A stretch of 64,000 nucleotides of DNA, taken from assembly GCF_030814995.1 (NCBI RefSeq), contig NZ_JAUSVX010000029.1, forward strand, positions 1 to 64,000, in the 5' to 3' direction. Shown here one piece after another: positions 24,275 through 33,088 of this stretch; the first letter of the stretch is position 1; every line of letters begins with the position of its first letter. Under the pieces are notes generated by a model that worked only from the letters and a program-made list of their open reading frames with translations, was not told where the DNA came from and did not search any database. A program made the translations under genes and the position numbers. The stretch is from Labrys wisconsinensis (GTDB lineage Bacteria; Pseudomonadota; Alphaproteobacteria; Rhizobiales; Labraceae).

Positions 24275-24886
24275 ATGGCGCAACGCGAAAGCCCTTCCCG
24301 AGGCACTCAGGTCTCACGGCGCGATGCGAAGACCATCGCCCGGATCGTCCGGGTCAATCATGCCGGGGAATTCGGCGCGATCCGGATCTATTCCGCGCAG
24401 ATTCTGGTGTCTGGCTGGTTCTGGCCCGATTGCCTTCCTTTGCTCGCGGAGATGCTGGCGGACGAGCGGAGACACTGCGCCCAGTTTCGGGACGCGATGC
24501 CGGCCCGCAACTCGCGGCCGTGCCGTGTGATGCGGTTCTGGAGTCTTGGCGGCTGGCTGCTCGGGTTCTTCACGGCCCTGCTCGGCCGCCAGGGCATATG
24601 GGCGTGCACCGCGGCGGTGGAAGCCACGGTGCATCGCCATCTCGACGACCAGCTCCACTTCCTTGGGGATCGCGACGCCGCTCTGCACGCGGTTATCCTG
24701 TCGATCCGCGAAGAGGAGCTTGCGCATCTCCATCATGCCGAAGCCAGGCTTCACGCTCCCGGCATGGTCCTCCGGTCCCTGCGCCGTATCATCTCGGCGG
24801 TGACGGACGGCCTGATCTGGCTGTCCACCTGGGGCGATTCATCGAGGATGGCGGATGCGCTTTTGGCCGATCGCGGCATTCGCTGA
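24275..24886 (+). CDS. COQ7-like demethoxyubiquinone hydroxylase
   Basis: This 203-residue di-iron protein keeps the full COQ7 ligand set: E32 in RVNHAGEFGAIRIY, E64 and H67 in ADERRHC, E116 in TAAVEATVHRHLDD, and E148 and H151 in REEELAHLHHAEA. COQ7 carries out the C6 (5-demethoxy) hydroxylation step in ubiquinone synthesis and sits at the inner membrane; the hydrophobic stretch WSLGGWLLGFFTALLG fits that. ATG 24275 is chosen since upstream residues do not look coding. No other ubiquinone genes are near, so this could be the only copy or a duplicate. Confidence 0.85.
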   Translation: MAQRESPSRGTQVSRRDAKTIARIVRVNHAGEFGAIRIYSAQILVSGWFWPDCLPLLAEMLADERRHCAQFRDAMPARNSRPCRVMRFWSLGGWLLGFFTALLGRQGIWACTAAVEATVHRHLDDQLHFLGDRDAALHAVILSIREEELAHLHHAEARLHAPGMVLRSLRRIISAVTDGLIWLSTWGDSSRMADALLADRGIR

Positions 24887-24926
24887 GACAGCGCCGAGCG
24901 GGTGCGCTACGGCCCCGGCCCCATCC

Positions 24927-25841
24927 CTACACGACCTGCGAGAACGGCAGCCCCGCCGCGTTCGACAATCCTCGCAGCCGCGCCGCGTCGCGGGCCGGCG
25001 GCGAGCCGAACAGGCGGGCATATTCGCGGCTGAACTGCGAGGGGCTGTCATAGCCGACGCTGAAGCCGATATGGGCGGCGTCGGCGCGCTGGGCGAGCAG
25101 CAGGCGCCGCGCCTCCTGCAGCCGCACCTGCTTCTGGTATTGCAGCGGGCTCATGGTCGTCACCGCCTTGAAATGGCGGTGCAGCGAGGAGAGGCTCATG
25201 CCGGCGATGTCGGCCACCACCTCCATGTGAAAGGGCTGGGCGTAGTTGCCGCGGATCCAGGCGATCGCCCGGCTCACCCGCGACAGGCGGCTGTCGGCGA
25301 GGGCGATCTGGCGCAGCAGCGCGCCCTGCTCGCCCGTCAGCAGGCGGTAGAGCATCTCCCGCTCGATGAGCGGCGCCAGCATCGCGATGTCTCGCGGCCG
25401 GTCGAGCAGGCGCACGAGGCGCACCGCCGGGTCGAGCAGGTCGGCCGTCACCGCCGTCACCGCGATGCCGGGGGTGAGCTCGGGCTCGCCGTGCTCCTCC
25501 GCCATGTCGATCAGCATCGCCGCCAGGGCGGCCGGGTCGAGAGCGAGGCTCAGTGCGAGATAGGGCTCCTCGGCGCTCGCCTCGCAGACGCCGCCGGTCA
25601 CCGGCAGGTCCACAGAGACGATCAGATATTTGGCGGCGTCATATTCGTACAGGCTCTCGCCCAGCATCAGGCGCTTGCGGCCCTGGGCGATGATGCACAG
25701 CACCGGCTGGTGGATCGTGGCCATCGGCAGCGTCGGCGCGTCGGAGCGCAGCAGCGTCAGCCGCGGGACCGCCGTGGCGCAACGCGCGCCCCGGCAATGG
25801 CGCGCGATCGCATCGCGCAGGTCGCTGATCGATTGGTCCAT
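24927..25841 (-). CDS. AraC-family transcriptional regulator
   Basis: This 304-residue protein has an AraC_N (PF06719-type) N-terminal domain (LPMATIHQPVLCIIAQGRKR, YLIVSVDLPVTGGV) and two C-terminal helix-turn-helix units (VADIAGMSLSSLHRHFKAVT and AAHIGFSVGYDSPSQFSREY). This subfamily is typically divergent from oxidoreductases that it induces in response to aldehydes or alcohols. Here it is divergent (170 bp) from an SDR-aldo/keto reductase pair, which is its probable target. Confidence 0.85.
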   Translation of the reverse strand: MDQSISDLRDAIARHCRGARCATAVPRLTLLRSDAPTLPMATIHQPVLCIIAQGRKRLMLGESLYEYDAAKYLIVSVDLPVTGGVCEASAEEPYLALSLALDPAALAAMLIDMAEEHGEPELTPGIAVTAVTADLLDPAVRLVRLLDRPRDIAMLAPLIEREMLYRLLTGEQGALLRQIALADSRLSRVSRAIAWIRGNYAQPFHMEVVADIAGMSLSSLHRHFKAVTTMSPLQYQKQVRLQEARRLLLAQRADAAHIGFSVGYDSPSQFSREYARLFGSPPARDAARLRGLSNAAGLPFSQVV

Positions 25842-26011
25842 CGTCCTGTCTCCGCTGCGATCCTGTCGGCCCGGTCGCGCCGCCGCAAGGCTCGACGGGC
25901 TTCGCATCGTGGGTTTGACAGGATCGTGCAAGAATCGGGCAGCATCCCCCCATGCCCGGAGCGGCTCGGGGTGCCATCTCTACCGCCAATGATCAGCCAA
26001 CGGATATCGAC

Positions 26012-26839
26012 ATGAGCAAGACATGGTTCGTCACCGGCGCCGCGCGCGGCATCGGCGCCAGCATCGTCCGGGCGGCGCTCGCCGCCGGCGACCGGGTGGT
26101 GGCGACGGGGCGCGATCCCGGCGCCATCGCCGACGGCTTCGGCGAGGCCGTGCTGGCGCTGCGCCTCGACGTCGCCGACCGGCAGGAGGTGGAGGCGGCG
26201 GTCGCCGCGGCGCTCGATCGGTTCGGGCGCATCGACGTGCTGGTCAACAATGCCGGCTACGGCCATTTCGGCGTGTTCGAGGAGAGCACGCCTGAGGAGG
26301 CGGAGCGGCAATTCGCCACCAACGTCTTCGGCCTGTTCGACGTCACCCGCGCCGTTCTTCCCGCCATGCGCCGCCAGCGTGCCGGGCACGTCATCAACAT
26401 CTCGTCGGTCGCCGGCATCCGCGGTGGGCCCGGCGGCTCGCTCTACTGCGCCAGCAAGCATGCGGTCGAGGGCTTTTCCGAATCGCTCGCCCACGAGGTC
26501 GCCCCCTTCGGCATTGGAATCACCCTCGTCGAGCCGGGCTTCTTCCGCACCGATTTCCTCGACTCGAGCTCGGTGCGCTACGGCGCCGACGCCATCGCCG
26601 ACTATGCCGGGCAGTCGGCGACGATCCGCGCCCGCTATGCCGAGCGCAATCACAGGCAGGCCGGCGATCCCGACAAGCTCGCCGCTGTGATCGTCGATCT
26701 CGCCGGACGCGACGCGCCGCCCTTCCGCTTCGCCGCCGGCACCGACGCGGTGGCGATCGTCGAGGCCAAGATCCAGCGTCTCCAGGGCGACCTCGACGCC
26801 TGGCGTGCGCTCTCCATCACCACGGACGGCGCCGATTGA
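26012..26839 (+). CDS. short-chain dehydrogenase/reductase
   Basis: This 275-residue SDR has the motif TGAARGIG near residue 8, DVLVNNAGYG, the catalytic Ser in HVINISSVAGIRG, and YCASK. TGRDPG after strand 2 leaves cofactor preference open. It belongs to the oxidoreductase type often induced with AraC_N regulators. The aldo/keto reductase gene starts 46 bases downstream with its own ribosome site, so the two likely form an operon. An upstream ATG at 25952 exists, but 26012 matches the family N-terminus. Confidence 0.85.
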   Translation: MSKTWFVTGAARGIGASIVRAALAAGDRVVATGRDPGAIADGFGEAVLALRLDVADRQEVEAAVAAALDRFGRIDVLVNNAGYGHFGVFEESTPEEAERQFATNVFGLFDVTRAVLPAMRRQRAGHVINISSVAGIRGGPGGSLYCASKHAVEGFSESLAHEVAPFGIGITLVEPGFFRTDFLDSSSVRYGADAIADYAGQSATIRARYAERNHRQAGDPDKLAAVIVDLAGRDAPPFRFAAGTDAVAIVEAKIQRLQGDLDAWRALSITTDGAD

Positions 26840-26885
26840 GCCGTCCTCCCCCGAACCATTCCGTCCTTCGCGAAAGGTGTTCGTC

Positions 26886-27908
26886 ATGCGCTACAGACCA
26901 CTCGGCCAGTCCGGCCTCTACGTCTCCGAGCTCTGCCTCGGCACCATGACCTTCGGCGGCGGCGAAGGCTTCTGGCGCCAGATCGGCACGCTGCAGCAGC
27001 AGGAGGCCGATGAGCTCGTGCGCACCGCGCTCGATGCCGGCATCAATTTCATCGACACCGCCAATGTCTATGCCGAGGGCCTCTCCGAAGAGATCACCGG
27101 CCGTGCCCTGCGCAATCTCGGCATCGCCCGCGACCAGGTGGTGGTCGCCACCAAGGGCTTCGGCCGGATGGCGCCGGGGCCCAACGGCGTCGGCGCCTCG
27201 CGCGGCCATCTCCTCGACCAGGCCAAGGCCAGCCTGCGCCGCCTGCAGCTCGACCATATCGACCTCTACCAGATCCACGGCTTCGACGCGTTCACGCCGA
27301 TGGAGGAGACGCTGGAGGCGCTCGACACGCTCGTGCGCCAGGGGCTGGTGCGCTATGTCGGCGTGTCGAACTGGGCCGCCTGGCATGTCGCCAAGGGCCT
27401 CGGCATCGCCGCCCGCCGGGGCTTCACGCCGATCCGCTCGCTCCAGGCCTACTACACCCTGGCCGGCCGCGACCTCGAGCGCGAGATCGCGCCCATGCTC
27501 GCCTCCGAAAGCGTCGGGCTGATGGTGTGGAGCCCGCTGGCGGGCGGCCTGCTCAGCGGCAAGTACGACCGCAGCAACTCTGCCGGCGGCGACGGGCGCC
27601 GCGCCACCTTCGATTTCCCGCCCGTCGATCGCGACCGGGCCTTCGCGGTGATCGACGCCATGCGCCCGATCGCCGAGGCCCGGGGCTGCACCGTGGCGCA
27701 GGTGGCGCTCGCCTGGCTGTTGCATCAGCCCGTCGTGACCAGCGTCATCGTCGGTGCGAAGCGCACGGCGCAGCTCGCCGAGAACATCGGCGCCACCGAG
27801 GTGGTTCTCTCGCCCGAGGACCTGCAGGCGCTCGACACGGCCAGTGCCCTGCCGCGCGAATATCCCGGCTGGATGCTGGAGCGGCAGGGGGCCACCTCGA
27901 AACGTTGA
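26886..27908 (+). CDS. aldo/keto reductase
   Basis: This 340-residue (alpha/beta)8 reductase has the family tetrad: Asp and Tyr in NFIDTANVYAEG, Lys in VVVATKGFG and His in YQIHGFDAFT. It is NADPH-dependent by family. The C-terminal VTSVIVGAKRTAQLAENIGA is the cofactor-phosphate binding loop. It sits in the AraC-regulated operon after the SDR and probably detoxifies carbonyls together with it. A strong hairpin follows the stop. Confidence 0.85.
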   Translation: MRYRPLGQSGLYVSELCLGTMTFGGGEGFWRQIGTLQQQEADELVRTALDAGINFIDTANVYAEGLSEEITGRALRNLGIARDQVVVATKGFGRMAPGPNGVGASRGHLLDQAKASLRRLQLDHIDLYQIHGFDAFTPMEETLEALDTLVRQGLVRYVGVSNWAAWHVAKGLGIAARRGFTPIRSLQAYYTLAGRDLEREIAPMLASESVGLMVWSPLAGGLLSGKYDRSNSAGGDGRRATFDFPPVDRDRAFAVIDAMRPIAEARGCTVAQVALAWLLHQPVVTSVIVGAKRTAQLAENIGATEVVLSPEDLQALDTASALPREYPGWMLERQGATSKR

Positions 27909-27914
27909 ACCGGA

Positions 27915-27947
27915 TGTCCGAGCTGCGCCCGTGGGCGGGCTCGGACA
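27915..27947. terminator. stem-loop between convergent reductase and LysR genes
   Basis: TGTCCGAG pairs with CTCGGACA, and an inner GCCC/GGGC pair extends the structure. It begins 7 bases after the aldo/keto reductase stop and precedes the LysR stop on the other strand, so it can serve both directions. Confidence 0.6.
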
Positions 27948-27983
27948 TTCGTCACATGCCGAGACAACAGCGCCACGGCCGGT

Positions 27984-28901
27984 TCAGGCTGCGGGCGGCT
28001 CATGCCCGCCCGTCCGTCCTGCCGCATAGGCGCCGAGTGCTTCGACCAGGTGATCGAAGACGATGCGCACGCGCGGCACCGTGCGCAGGTCCTCGTGCAT
28101 CACCAGCCAGGTGGGCAGGGGAAAGCGCAGGGCCGGCAGCACGGGGGTGAGACCGCTGCGCCGCGCCAGCGCCGTCTGGCAGATGCCGATGCCGACGCCG
28201 GCGCGGATGGCGGCGAGCTGGGCGAGATTGCTGTCGCAGCGATAGGCGAAGTGCAATCGCACGCCGGCGAGGCCGACGGCCGCCAAACCCCGCGCGATCA
28301 CGCCGGAGCGGTCGTCGCCGATCAGCACGTGGTCGGCGAGGTCGGCGAACCCGTGCGGCTCCGGCCGGTCGGCGAGATAGGCCGGGGCGGCGTAGAAGCC
28401 GACCTGGATGGCGCCGACGCTGCGGGCCACCAGCGCCGCCTGCGTCGGCTGGGTCATGCGCACGGCGATATCGGCGTCGCGGCGCAGCAGGTCCTCGGTG
28501 CGGTCGGTCGGCACCAGCTCGATGTCGAGGCCGGGATGGCGGGCGAGAAGGGCGGCGAGGATCGGTGGCAGCACCTCGATGCCGACCACCTCGCTGCAGG
28601 TGAGCCGCACCGTGCCGGTTCCAGCACCGCCCGGTCCGTCGAGCGAACGGACGAAGGCCTCGGCGGTCGCGGCCATCTCCTGCGCGTAGGGGAGCGTGCG
28701 CCGCGCCGTCTCGGTCGGCACCAGGCCGGTCGGCGAGCGGGTGAACAGCACCGCGCCGAGGGCGTGCTCCAGCGTCTCGACCTGCCGGCGCACCGTCGGT
28801 TGCGCCGTGCCGAGGGCGCGCGCCGCCGCCGAGAGGCTGCCCTCGCGCATCACCGCGAGGAAGGTGCCGAAGAGGTCCCAGGACGGCGTCGACCGGCTCA
28901 T
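27984..28901 (-). CDS. LysR-family transcriptional regulator
   Basis: This 305-residue protein has a winged HTH at the N-terminus (TFLAVMREGSLSAAARALGT, QPTVRRQVETLEHALGAVLF) and the two-lobed effector domain (VRLTCSEVVGIEVLPPILAA, RRDADIAVRMTQPTQAALVA). It is divergent from the DUF4260 gene with 90 bp between starts, so the membrane protein is its likely target. The start at 28901 fits the family better than the upstream ATG at 28976. Confidence 0.85.
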   Translation of the reverse strand: MSRSTPSWDLFGTFLAVMREGSLSAAARALGTAQPTVRRQVETLEHALGAVLFTRSPTGLVPTETARRTLPYAQEMAATAEAFVRSLDGPGGAGTGTVRLTCSEVVGIEVLPPILAALLARHPGLDIELVPTDRTEDLLRRDADIAVRMTQPTQAALVARSVGAIQVGFYAAPAYLADRPEPHGFADLADHVLIGDDRSGVIARGLAAVGLAGVRLHFAYRCDSNLAQLAAIRAGVGIGICQTALARRSGLTPVLPALRFPLPTWLVMHEDLRTVPRVRIVFDHLVEALGAYAAGRTGGHEPPAA

Positions 28902-28990
28902 CCCGCTCTTATGAGCGGTTGGACTCTTTTCGGCAATCGCCGCCGAGCGCGAGCCCGGGCAAAGTGCCGGCGTCACCTGGAGAGACCGCC

Positions 28991-29398
28991 ATGAGCCCGA
29001 TCCCGCAAGTCCCGCCCGCTTCCGGCGCCGTCGTTGGCGCGCCGCGGCTGCTGCTGCGCCTTGAAGGCGTCGCCGCGCTCGCCGCCGCCGTGCTCGCCTA
29101 TGCCGCCGGCGGCCATGACTGGACGGTCTTCGCGCTGCTGTTCCTGGCGCCGGACCTGACGATGCTCGGCTATGTCGGCGGCCCCGGGATCGGGGCCGCT
29201 CTCTACAATCTCGGCCACACCTACGTGGTGCCGGCCGGGCTGGGCGCCCTGGGCTGGGTCGCCGGCCAGCCCTGGCTCCTGGCGTCGGCCCTGGTCTGGA
29301 TCGCCCATATCGGCTTCGACCGGGCGCTCGGCTACGGGCTCAAATATGACGACGCCTTCGGCCACACGCACCTGGGCCGGTCGGGGCGAAGCGCTTGA
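28991..29398 (+). CDS. DUF4260 membrane protein
   Basis: This 135-residue protein has four hydrophobic segments and the DUF4260 pattern: RLEGVAALAAAVLAYA, FLAPDLTMLGYVGGPGIGA, NLGHTYVVPAGLGALGW, WIAHIGFDRALGYGLKYDDA and FGHTHLG. It is an inner-membrane protein of unknown role. It is expressed divergently from the LysR gene. Start 28991 has GGAGA upstream. Confidence 0.8.
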   Translation: MSPIPQVPPASGAVVGAPRLLLRLEGVAALAAAVLAYAAGGHDWTVFALLFLAPDLTMLGYVGGPGIGAALYNLGHTYVVPAGLGALGWVAGQPWLLASALVWIAHIGFDRALGYGLKYDDAFGHTHLGRSGRSA

Positions 29399-29419
29399 AT
29401 CCTCGGCCCCGCTCTCGCT

Positions 29420-29680
29420 TCAATGCGGCCGATCGCCGTCCTCCATCTGCCGCAGCATCGTCATGCGCGCAAAGGCGAGGCCATTGAGCGCTGTCGCCAC
29501 TTCGAGACGCGACCACCCCGCCATCTCGGCCCGCTCGGCGAGATCGGTGAAGGCGGGCTCCACCTCAAGCAGACACTCATAGAGGCGGTCAGGATCCGTG
29601 ACCGGCTCTTTCGATGAGGGACTATCCACTGGATGGGTCCATTGTTCGTATTGCTCAACCCCGATAGCAGAAAACAACAC
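29420..29680 (-). CDS. hypothetical 86-residue protein
   Basis: The frame starts with GTG at 29680 and reads VEPAFTDLAERAEMAGWSRL and EVATALNGLAFARMTMLRQM near the end, which looks like a small helical domain. It resembles the short helical proteins seen next to plasmid- or phage-type regulators, but I cannot name a family. The 5' third has AT-rich codons unlike the rest of the window, so the start may lie further in. Confidence 0.5.
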   Translation of the reverse strand: MLFSAIGVEQYEQWTHPVDSPSSKEPVTDPDRLYECLLEVEPAFTDLAERAEMAGWSRLEVATALNGLAFARMTMLRQMEDGDRPH

Positions 29681-30090
29681 GAAATTTTATGAGAAATCAA
29701 GTCAGTTTGGGGCGAAGACTGTGACATCATGCCCGGTTGGTGATGGACGTTGCATAACCTATAGCGAATAAGCCCGCGGCGTGACTTGCCGTCTTCGCGG
29801 CTCGCTGGGGATGCTGTTTGCAGTGCTCCAGCATCCGCGTCGAAGTTCGCTTCACTCCAGGGGATAAAATTTGCTTGCGGCCAATAGAAATTTTAATTTC
29901 GAATTGCGGACGGCTGCATGATACCGCCTGCACATATGATTCCCGAGTTGAACGAAATTTCATATCTGTGAGGAGACCAGATTGGCGCGCGAACCGACAA
30001 GTGTCGACACCATCCATTATGTCGTATTTGTTTGCAAAATTCAGTCTTTGGTGTAATTCTAAGCTAGATGCTGGCGACTTGAAGCAGACC
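29681..30090. other. low-GC non-coding stretch
   Basis: About 410 bases with much lower GC than the surroundings. A 121-codon frame on the minus strand here lacks codon bias and any family resemblance, so I do not call it. The region separates the 86-residue gene from a degenerate recombinase and may be the promoter region of both or a scar of foreign DNA. Confidence 0.5.
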
Positions 30091-30513
30091 ATGCACAGGG
30101 CGGTTGCCTATATTCGCGCCACGACTGGGCGGAAAGACCAGTTCGTCGATATTGCGGCACAGCGTACCGCGATTCAGAGGATTGCCGCAGCGGAAGAGCT
30201 CGATGTCGTTGCGGAGCACGTCGAGACCGCGCCGTGCGAAGGCCTGGGCGCGCTGCGGCATCGGCCGCGTCTGCTCGCGGCTCTCGCCCTGGCCCGGACG
30301 GCCGGATGTCCCATCCTGGTGGCGCGGCTGGACTGCCTCTCCGGCGATGCGGCGGTGATCGCCCGCCTGATGGCCGGCGACGTGCGTTTCCTCGTCGCCG
30401 AGTTCGGCACCGAGGTCGAGCCGTTCATGGCCCGCCTGCACCAGGAGCTGCCGGAGCGAATGCAGGAGCTGATCCACGATCTCACCCGGGCCGCCCTGGT
30501 GCCGCGGGACTGA
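30091..30513 (+). CDS. degenerate serine-recombinase (resolvase N-terminal) domain protein
   Basis: This 140-residue protein matches the resolvase catalytic domain over its whole length: AVAYIRATTGRKDQF, AAQRTAIQRIAAAEELDVVA, CPILVARLDCLSGD, RFLVAEFGTEVEPFMARLHQ and ELPERMQELIHDLTRAAL. The catalytic Ser of YxRxST is replaced by Thr (IRATT), and two Arg of the LDRLSRD active-site block are Cys and Gly. No DNA-binding domain follows. It is unlikely to recombine DNA. It could be a relic or a repurposed regulator. The C-terminal end overlaps the GGDEF-EAL gene by 32 bases on the other strand. Confidence 0.65.
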   Translation: MHRAVAYIRATTGRKDQFVDIAAQRTAIQRIAAAEELDVVAEHVETAPCEGLGALRHRPRLLAALALARTAGCPILVARLDCLSGDAAVIARLMAGDVRFLVAEFGTEVEPFMARLHQELPERMQELIHDLTRAALVPRD

Positions 30514-33088
30514 GGCGGCCGGTTCGCCTGGGCTGATCGCGCCGGGTCCGGCCGGCCGGCTGCCGCGCCGGGGGCAGATGCGCGCGCGATGCCGCGGGCG
30601 TCGGCAAGTCTCCGGGCAGCGAGCGGAAATCCAGATTGCGGTGTGGCACCGGGCTGCTGAACAGGAAGCCCTGGCCGAGATTGCATCCCGCCGCCGCGAC
30701 CAGCATCGCCTGCGCCTCGGTCTCGATGCCTTCGGCCGTGGTCTCGATGTCGAGGCTGCGGGCGAGATTGGCGACGGCGCAGACGACCGCGGCCGCCTGC
30801 GTGTCCGTGCCGATGGGACCGATGAAGGACCTGTCGATCTTGATCTTGTCGAAGGGCAGGCGCCGCAGATATCCCAGGGCGGAATAGCCCGTCCCGAAAT
30901 CGTCGAGCGCCAGGCGCACGCCGTGTCCGTGCAGACGGCGCAGGTCCGAGAGCAGCGCCTCGTCGTCCCTCAGGAAGATGGTTTCCGTGACCTCCAGCTC
31001 CAGCCGGCGTGCGGGCAGGCCGGAGGTCTTCAGATTCTCCATGACCACGGCGAAGAGGTCGCCCCGGTCGAGCTGCGCCGTGGAGACGTTGACGGAGACG
31101 GGAATGTCGACCGGCCAGGACGCCGCATCCCGGCAGGCCCGGGCGATGGCCCAGGCCCCGATCGGCACGATCAGGCCGCTTTCTTCGGCGATCGGGATGA
31201 ACAGGTCCGGCGAGACGAAGCCCCGCCGGGGATGGCGCCAGCGCAACAGCGCCTCTGCGCCGGCGACGCGGCGATCGGTGAGGGAGGCGATGGTCTGGTA
31301 GTGCAGTTCGAGCTGGTTGCGGGCGATCGCCTCGCGCAGATCCGCCTCCAGCTCACGCCGCTCCTGGGATTCGGCTTCGAGCGCCGCGTCGAAGATCCGG
31401 AACGCGTTCTTGCCTTCCGCCTTGACCTTGTAGAGGGCCGTGTCCGCGTTGCGGATCAACGTGTCGGCGTCGGCGCCGTGTACCGGAGCCACTGCGATGC
31501 CGATGCTGACGCCGACATGCAGCATCCGCCCGTCGATCGGATAGGGGCGGCCGATCGTCTCGAGGAGCCGCCCGGCCAGCGTCTCCGGAGCCGAGCCTTC
31601 GCCGGCCGATTCCAGCAGGATGGCGAACTCGTCGCCGCCGAGCCGCGCCACCATGCCGGCCTCGCCGAGCGTGCTCAGGATCCGGTCGGCGACCGACGTC
31701 AGCACCGCGTCGCCGGTCGCATGGCCGAACGTATCGTTGATCGCCTTGAACCGATCGAGATCGAGCACCAGCACGGCGAAGGCCTCGCCCGAGACGGCGC
31801 ATCGCTCGAAGGCCGCGCCCAGGCGCCGCTTCATCTCCGAGCGATTGGCCAGGCCCGTCAGCACGTCGTGACGAGCCGCATGGGCGATCATTTCGGCGGC
31901 TGCCTTGCGTTCCTCGATGTCGATATAGACGCCGCTGACGCGCTCGGCCGTGCCGTCCGCAGCCCGATGGGTCACGCGGCCGATCGAGACGATCCAGCGC
32001 CATCCCCCCGTGCCGTCGCGATGGCGGAACTCGTTGATCAGCTGCGCCTTGCGTTCGGCGAAGAAGGCCTTCCGATTGGCTTGGACGCCCGGCAGGTCGT
32101 CGGGGTGGATGACCTGGTCGGCCAGGTCGTCGCAGATCGCTTCCTGCGGCGCGGCGAAGCCGAGATAGGTCCACCATTGCGGACTGGTCCAGAACCGGTC
32201 CCCGAGGACGCTCCAGTCCCAAAGGCCGATATGAGCGCTCTCCGTGGCCAGGGCCAGGCGCTCGGTGGTGGCGGTCACGTCCTCGCGCGCGGCCACCGCC
32301 TCGGTCACGTCCTGGATGGTGCCGACGATGCGATCGACCGTCCCGCCGTCCCCGGCCGGCGCCCCGATCATGCGGATCCAGCGAGCCGTGCCGGCCGCCG
32401 TCGTGAAGGGGATCTCGATGTCCCACGGCTTGCCGTCCGCGGCCGCCGCCGCCAGGCAGGCGCAGATCCGCTCCCGTGCCGCGGGGGGATGGAAGGCCAG
32501 CATCGCGTCCCATGTCGGGTGGAATCCGGCATCGACCGCATGGATGCGGCGCACCTCGTCCGACCAGGTTGCCGAGCCGCTCGCCAGGTCGAGCGACCAG
32601 GATCCCAGGCGGGTCAGGCGCGACATCTGCTCCAGGTCCTCGTTCTGCCGCCTGAGCTCGGCTGCCATGGTCTTGAGGGCGGTGATCTCGCTGGCGACCG
32701 CGATCACGCCCCGGCTTCCGTCCTCCCTGGGCAGCGGCCGGACCGTGATGTCGAGCCAGCGCGGACCGCCGTCCCGCGCGCGGCCGCAGATCTCGCGGCG
32801 GATCGGGCGACCGCCGCGGATCGCGGCGATGAGCTCCACGGCGGCGGGGGCCGCGCCCTCGAGGGCGAGCAGCGCCTCGGGCACGCGCCCGATCGCCTGC
32901 GCCGACAGCCAGCCGGTGACACGCTCGAAACCCGGATTGACCCATGCGATCCGTCCATCCGCATCCGTGACGAACACGGCATCGGACGTCAGGCCGGCGA
33001 TCATCGAGAGCTGCCCTGGCGTGGGCGAGGAGGCGCTGCGTGCGGACGCGCGCTCCTCCCTGCCTCGGCTCAACAACCGCGCCATCAT
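30482..33088 (-). CDS. PAS-GGDEF-EAL cyclic-di-GMP signalling protein
   Basis: This protein of about 868 residues has several PAS domains in its first half (SDAVFVTDADGRIAWVN, GSWSLDLASGSATWSDEVRR, IGLWDWSVLGDRFWTSPQWW), then a GGDEF cyclase domain with an intact RLGGDEF, and a C-terminal EAL phosphodiesterase domain with GAEALLRWRHP, LDDFGTGYSALGYL and KIDRSFI. Both active sites look complete, so it could make or break c-di-GMP. No membrane segment is evident, so it senses cytosolic signals through PAS. Start is uncertain: ATG at 33088, 33085 or 33004. It is the last host gene before the phage terminase end. Confidence 0.85.
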   Translation of the reverse strand: MMARLLSRGREERASARSASSPTPGQLSMIAGLTSDAVFVTDADGRIAWVNPGFERVTGWLSAQAIGRVPEALLALEGAAPAAVELIAAIRGGRPIRREICGRARDGGPRWLDITVRPLPREDGSRGVIAVASEITALKTMAAELRRQNEDLEQMSRLTRLGSWSLDLASGSATWSDEVRRIHAVDAGFHPTWDAMLAFHPPAARERICACLAAAAADGKPWDIEIPFTTAAGTARWIRMIGAPAGDGGTVDRIVGTIQDVTEAVAAREDVTATTERLALATESAHIGLWDWSVLGDRFWTSPQWWTYLGFAAPQEAICDDLADQVIHPDDLPGVQANRKAFFAERKAQLINEFRHRDGTGGWRWIVSIGRVTHRAADGTAERVSGVYIDIEERKAAAEMIAHAARHDVLTGLANRSEMKRRLGAAFERCAVSGEAFAVLVLDLDRFKAINDTFGHATGDAVLTSVADRILSTLGEAGMVARLGGDEFAILLESAGEGSAPETLAGRLLETIGRPYPIDGRMLHVGVSIGIAVAPVHGADADTLIRNADTALYKVKAEGKNAFRIFDAALEAESQERRELEADLREAIARNQLELHYQTIASLTDRRVAGAEALLRWRHPRRGFVSPDLFIPIAEESGLIVPIGAWAIARACRDAASWPVDIPVSVNVSTAQLDRGDLFAVVMENLKTSGLPARRLELEVTETIFLRDDEALLSDLRRLHGHGVRLALDDFGTGYSALGYLRRLPFDKIKIDRSFIGPIGTDTQAAAVVCAVANLARSLDIETTAEGIETEAQAMLVAAAGCNLGQGFLFSSPVPHRNLDFRSLPGDLPTPAASRAHLPPARQPAGRTRRDQPRRTGRLSPAAPGRPG

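Noticed and set aside
28002-28994. 330-codon plus-strand frame opposite the LysR gene
   Set aside because: Antisense shadow of an intact LysR gene.
29727-30092. 121-codon minus-strand frame in the low-GC region
   Set aside because: No codon bias, no ribosome site, no family resemblance.
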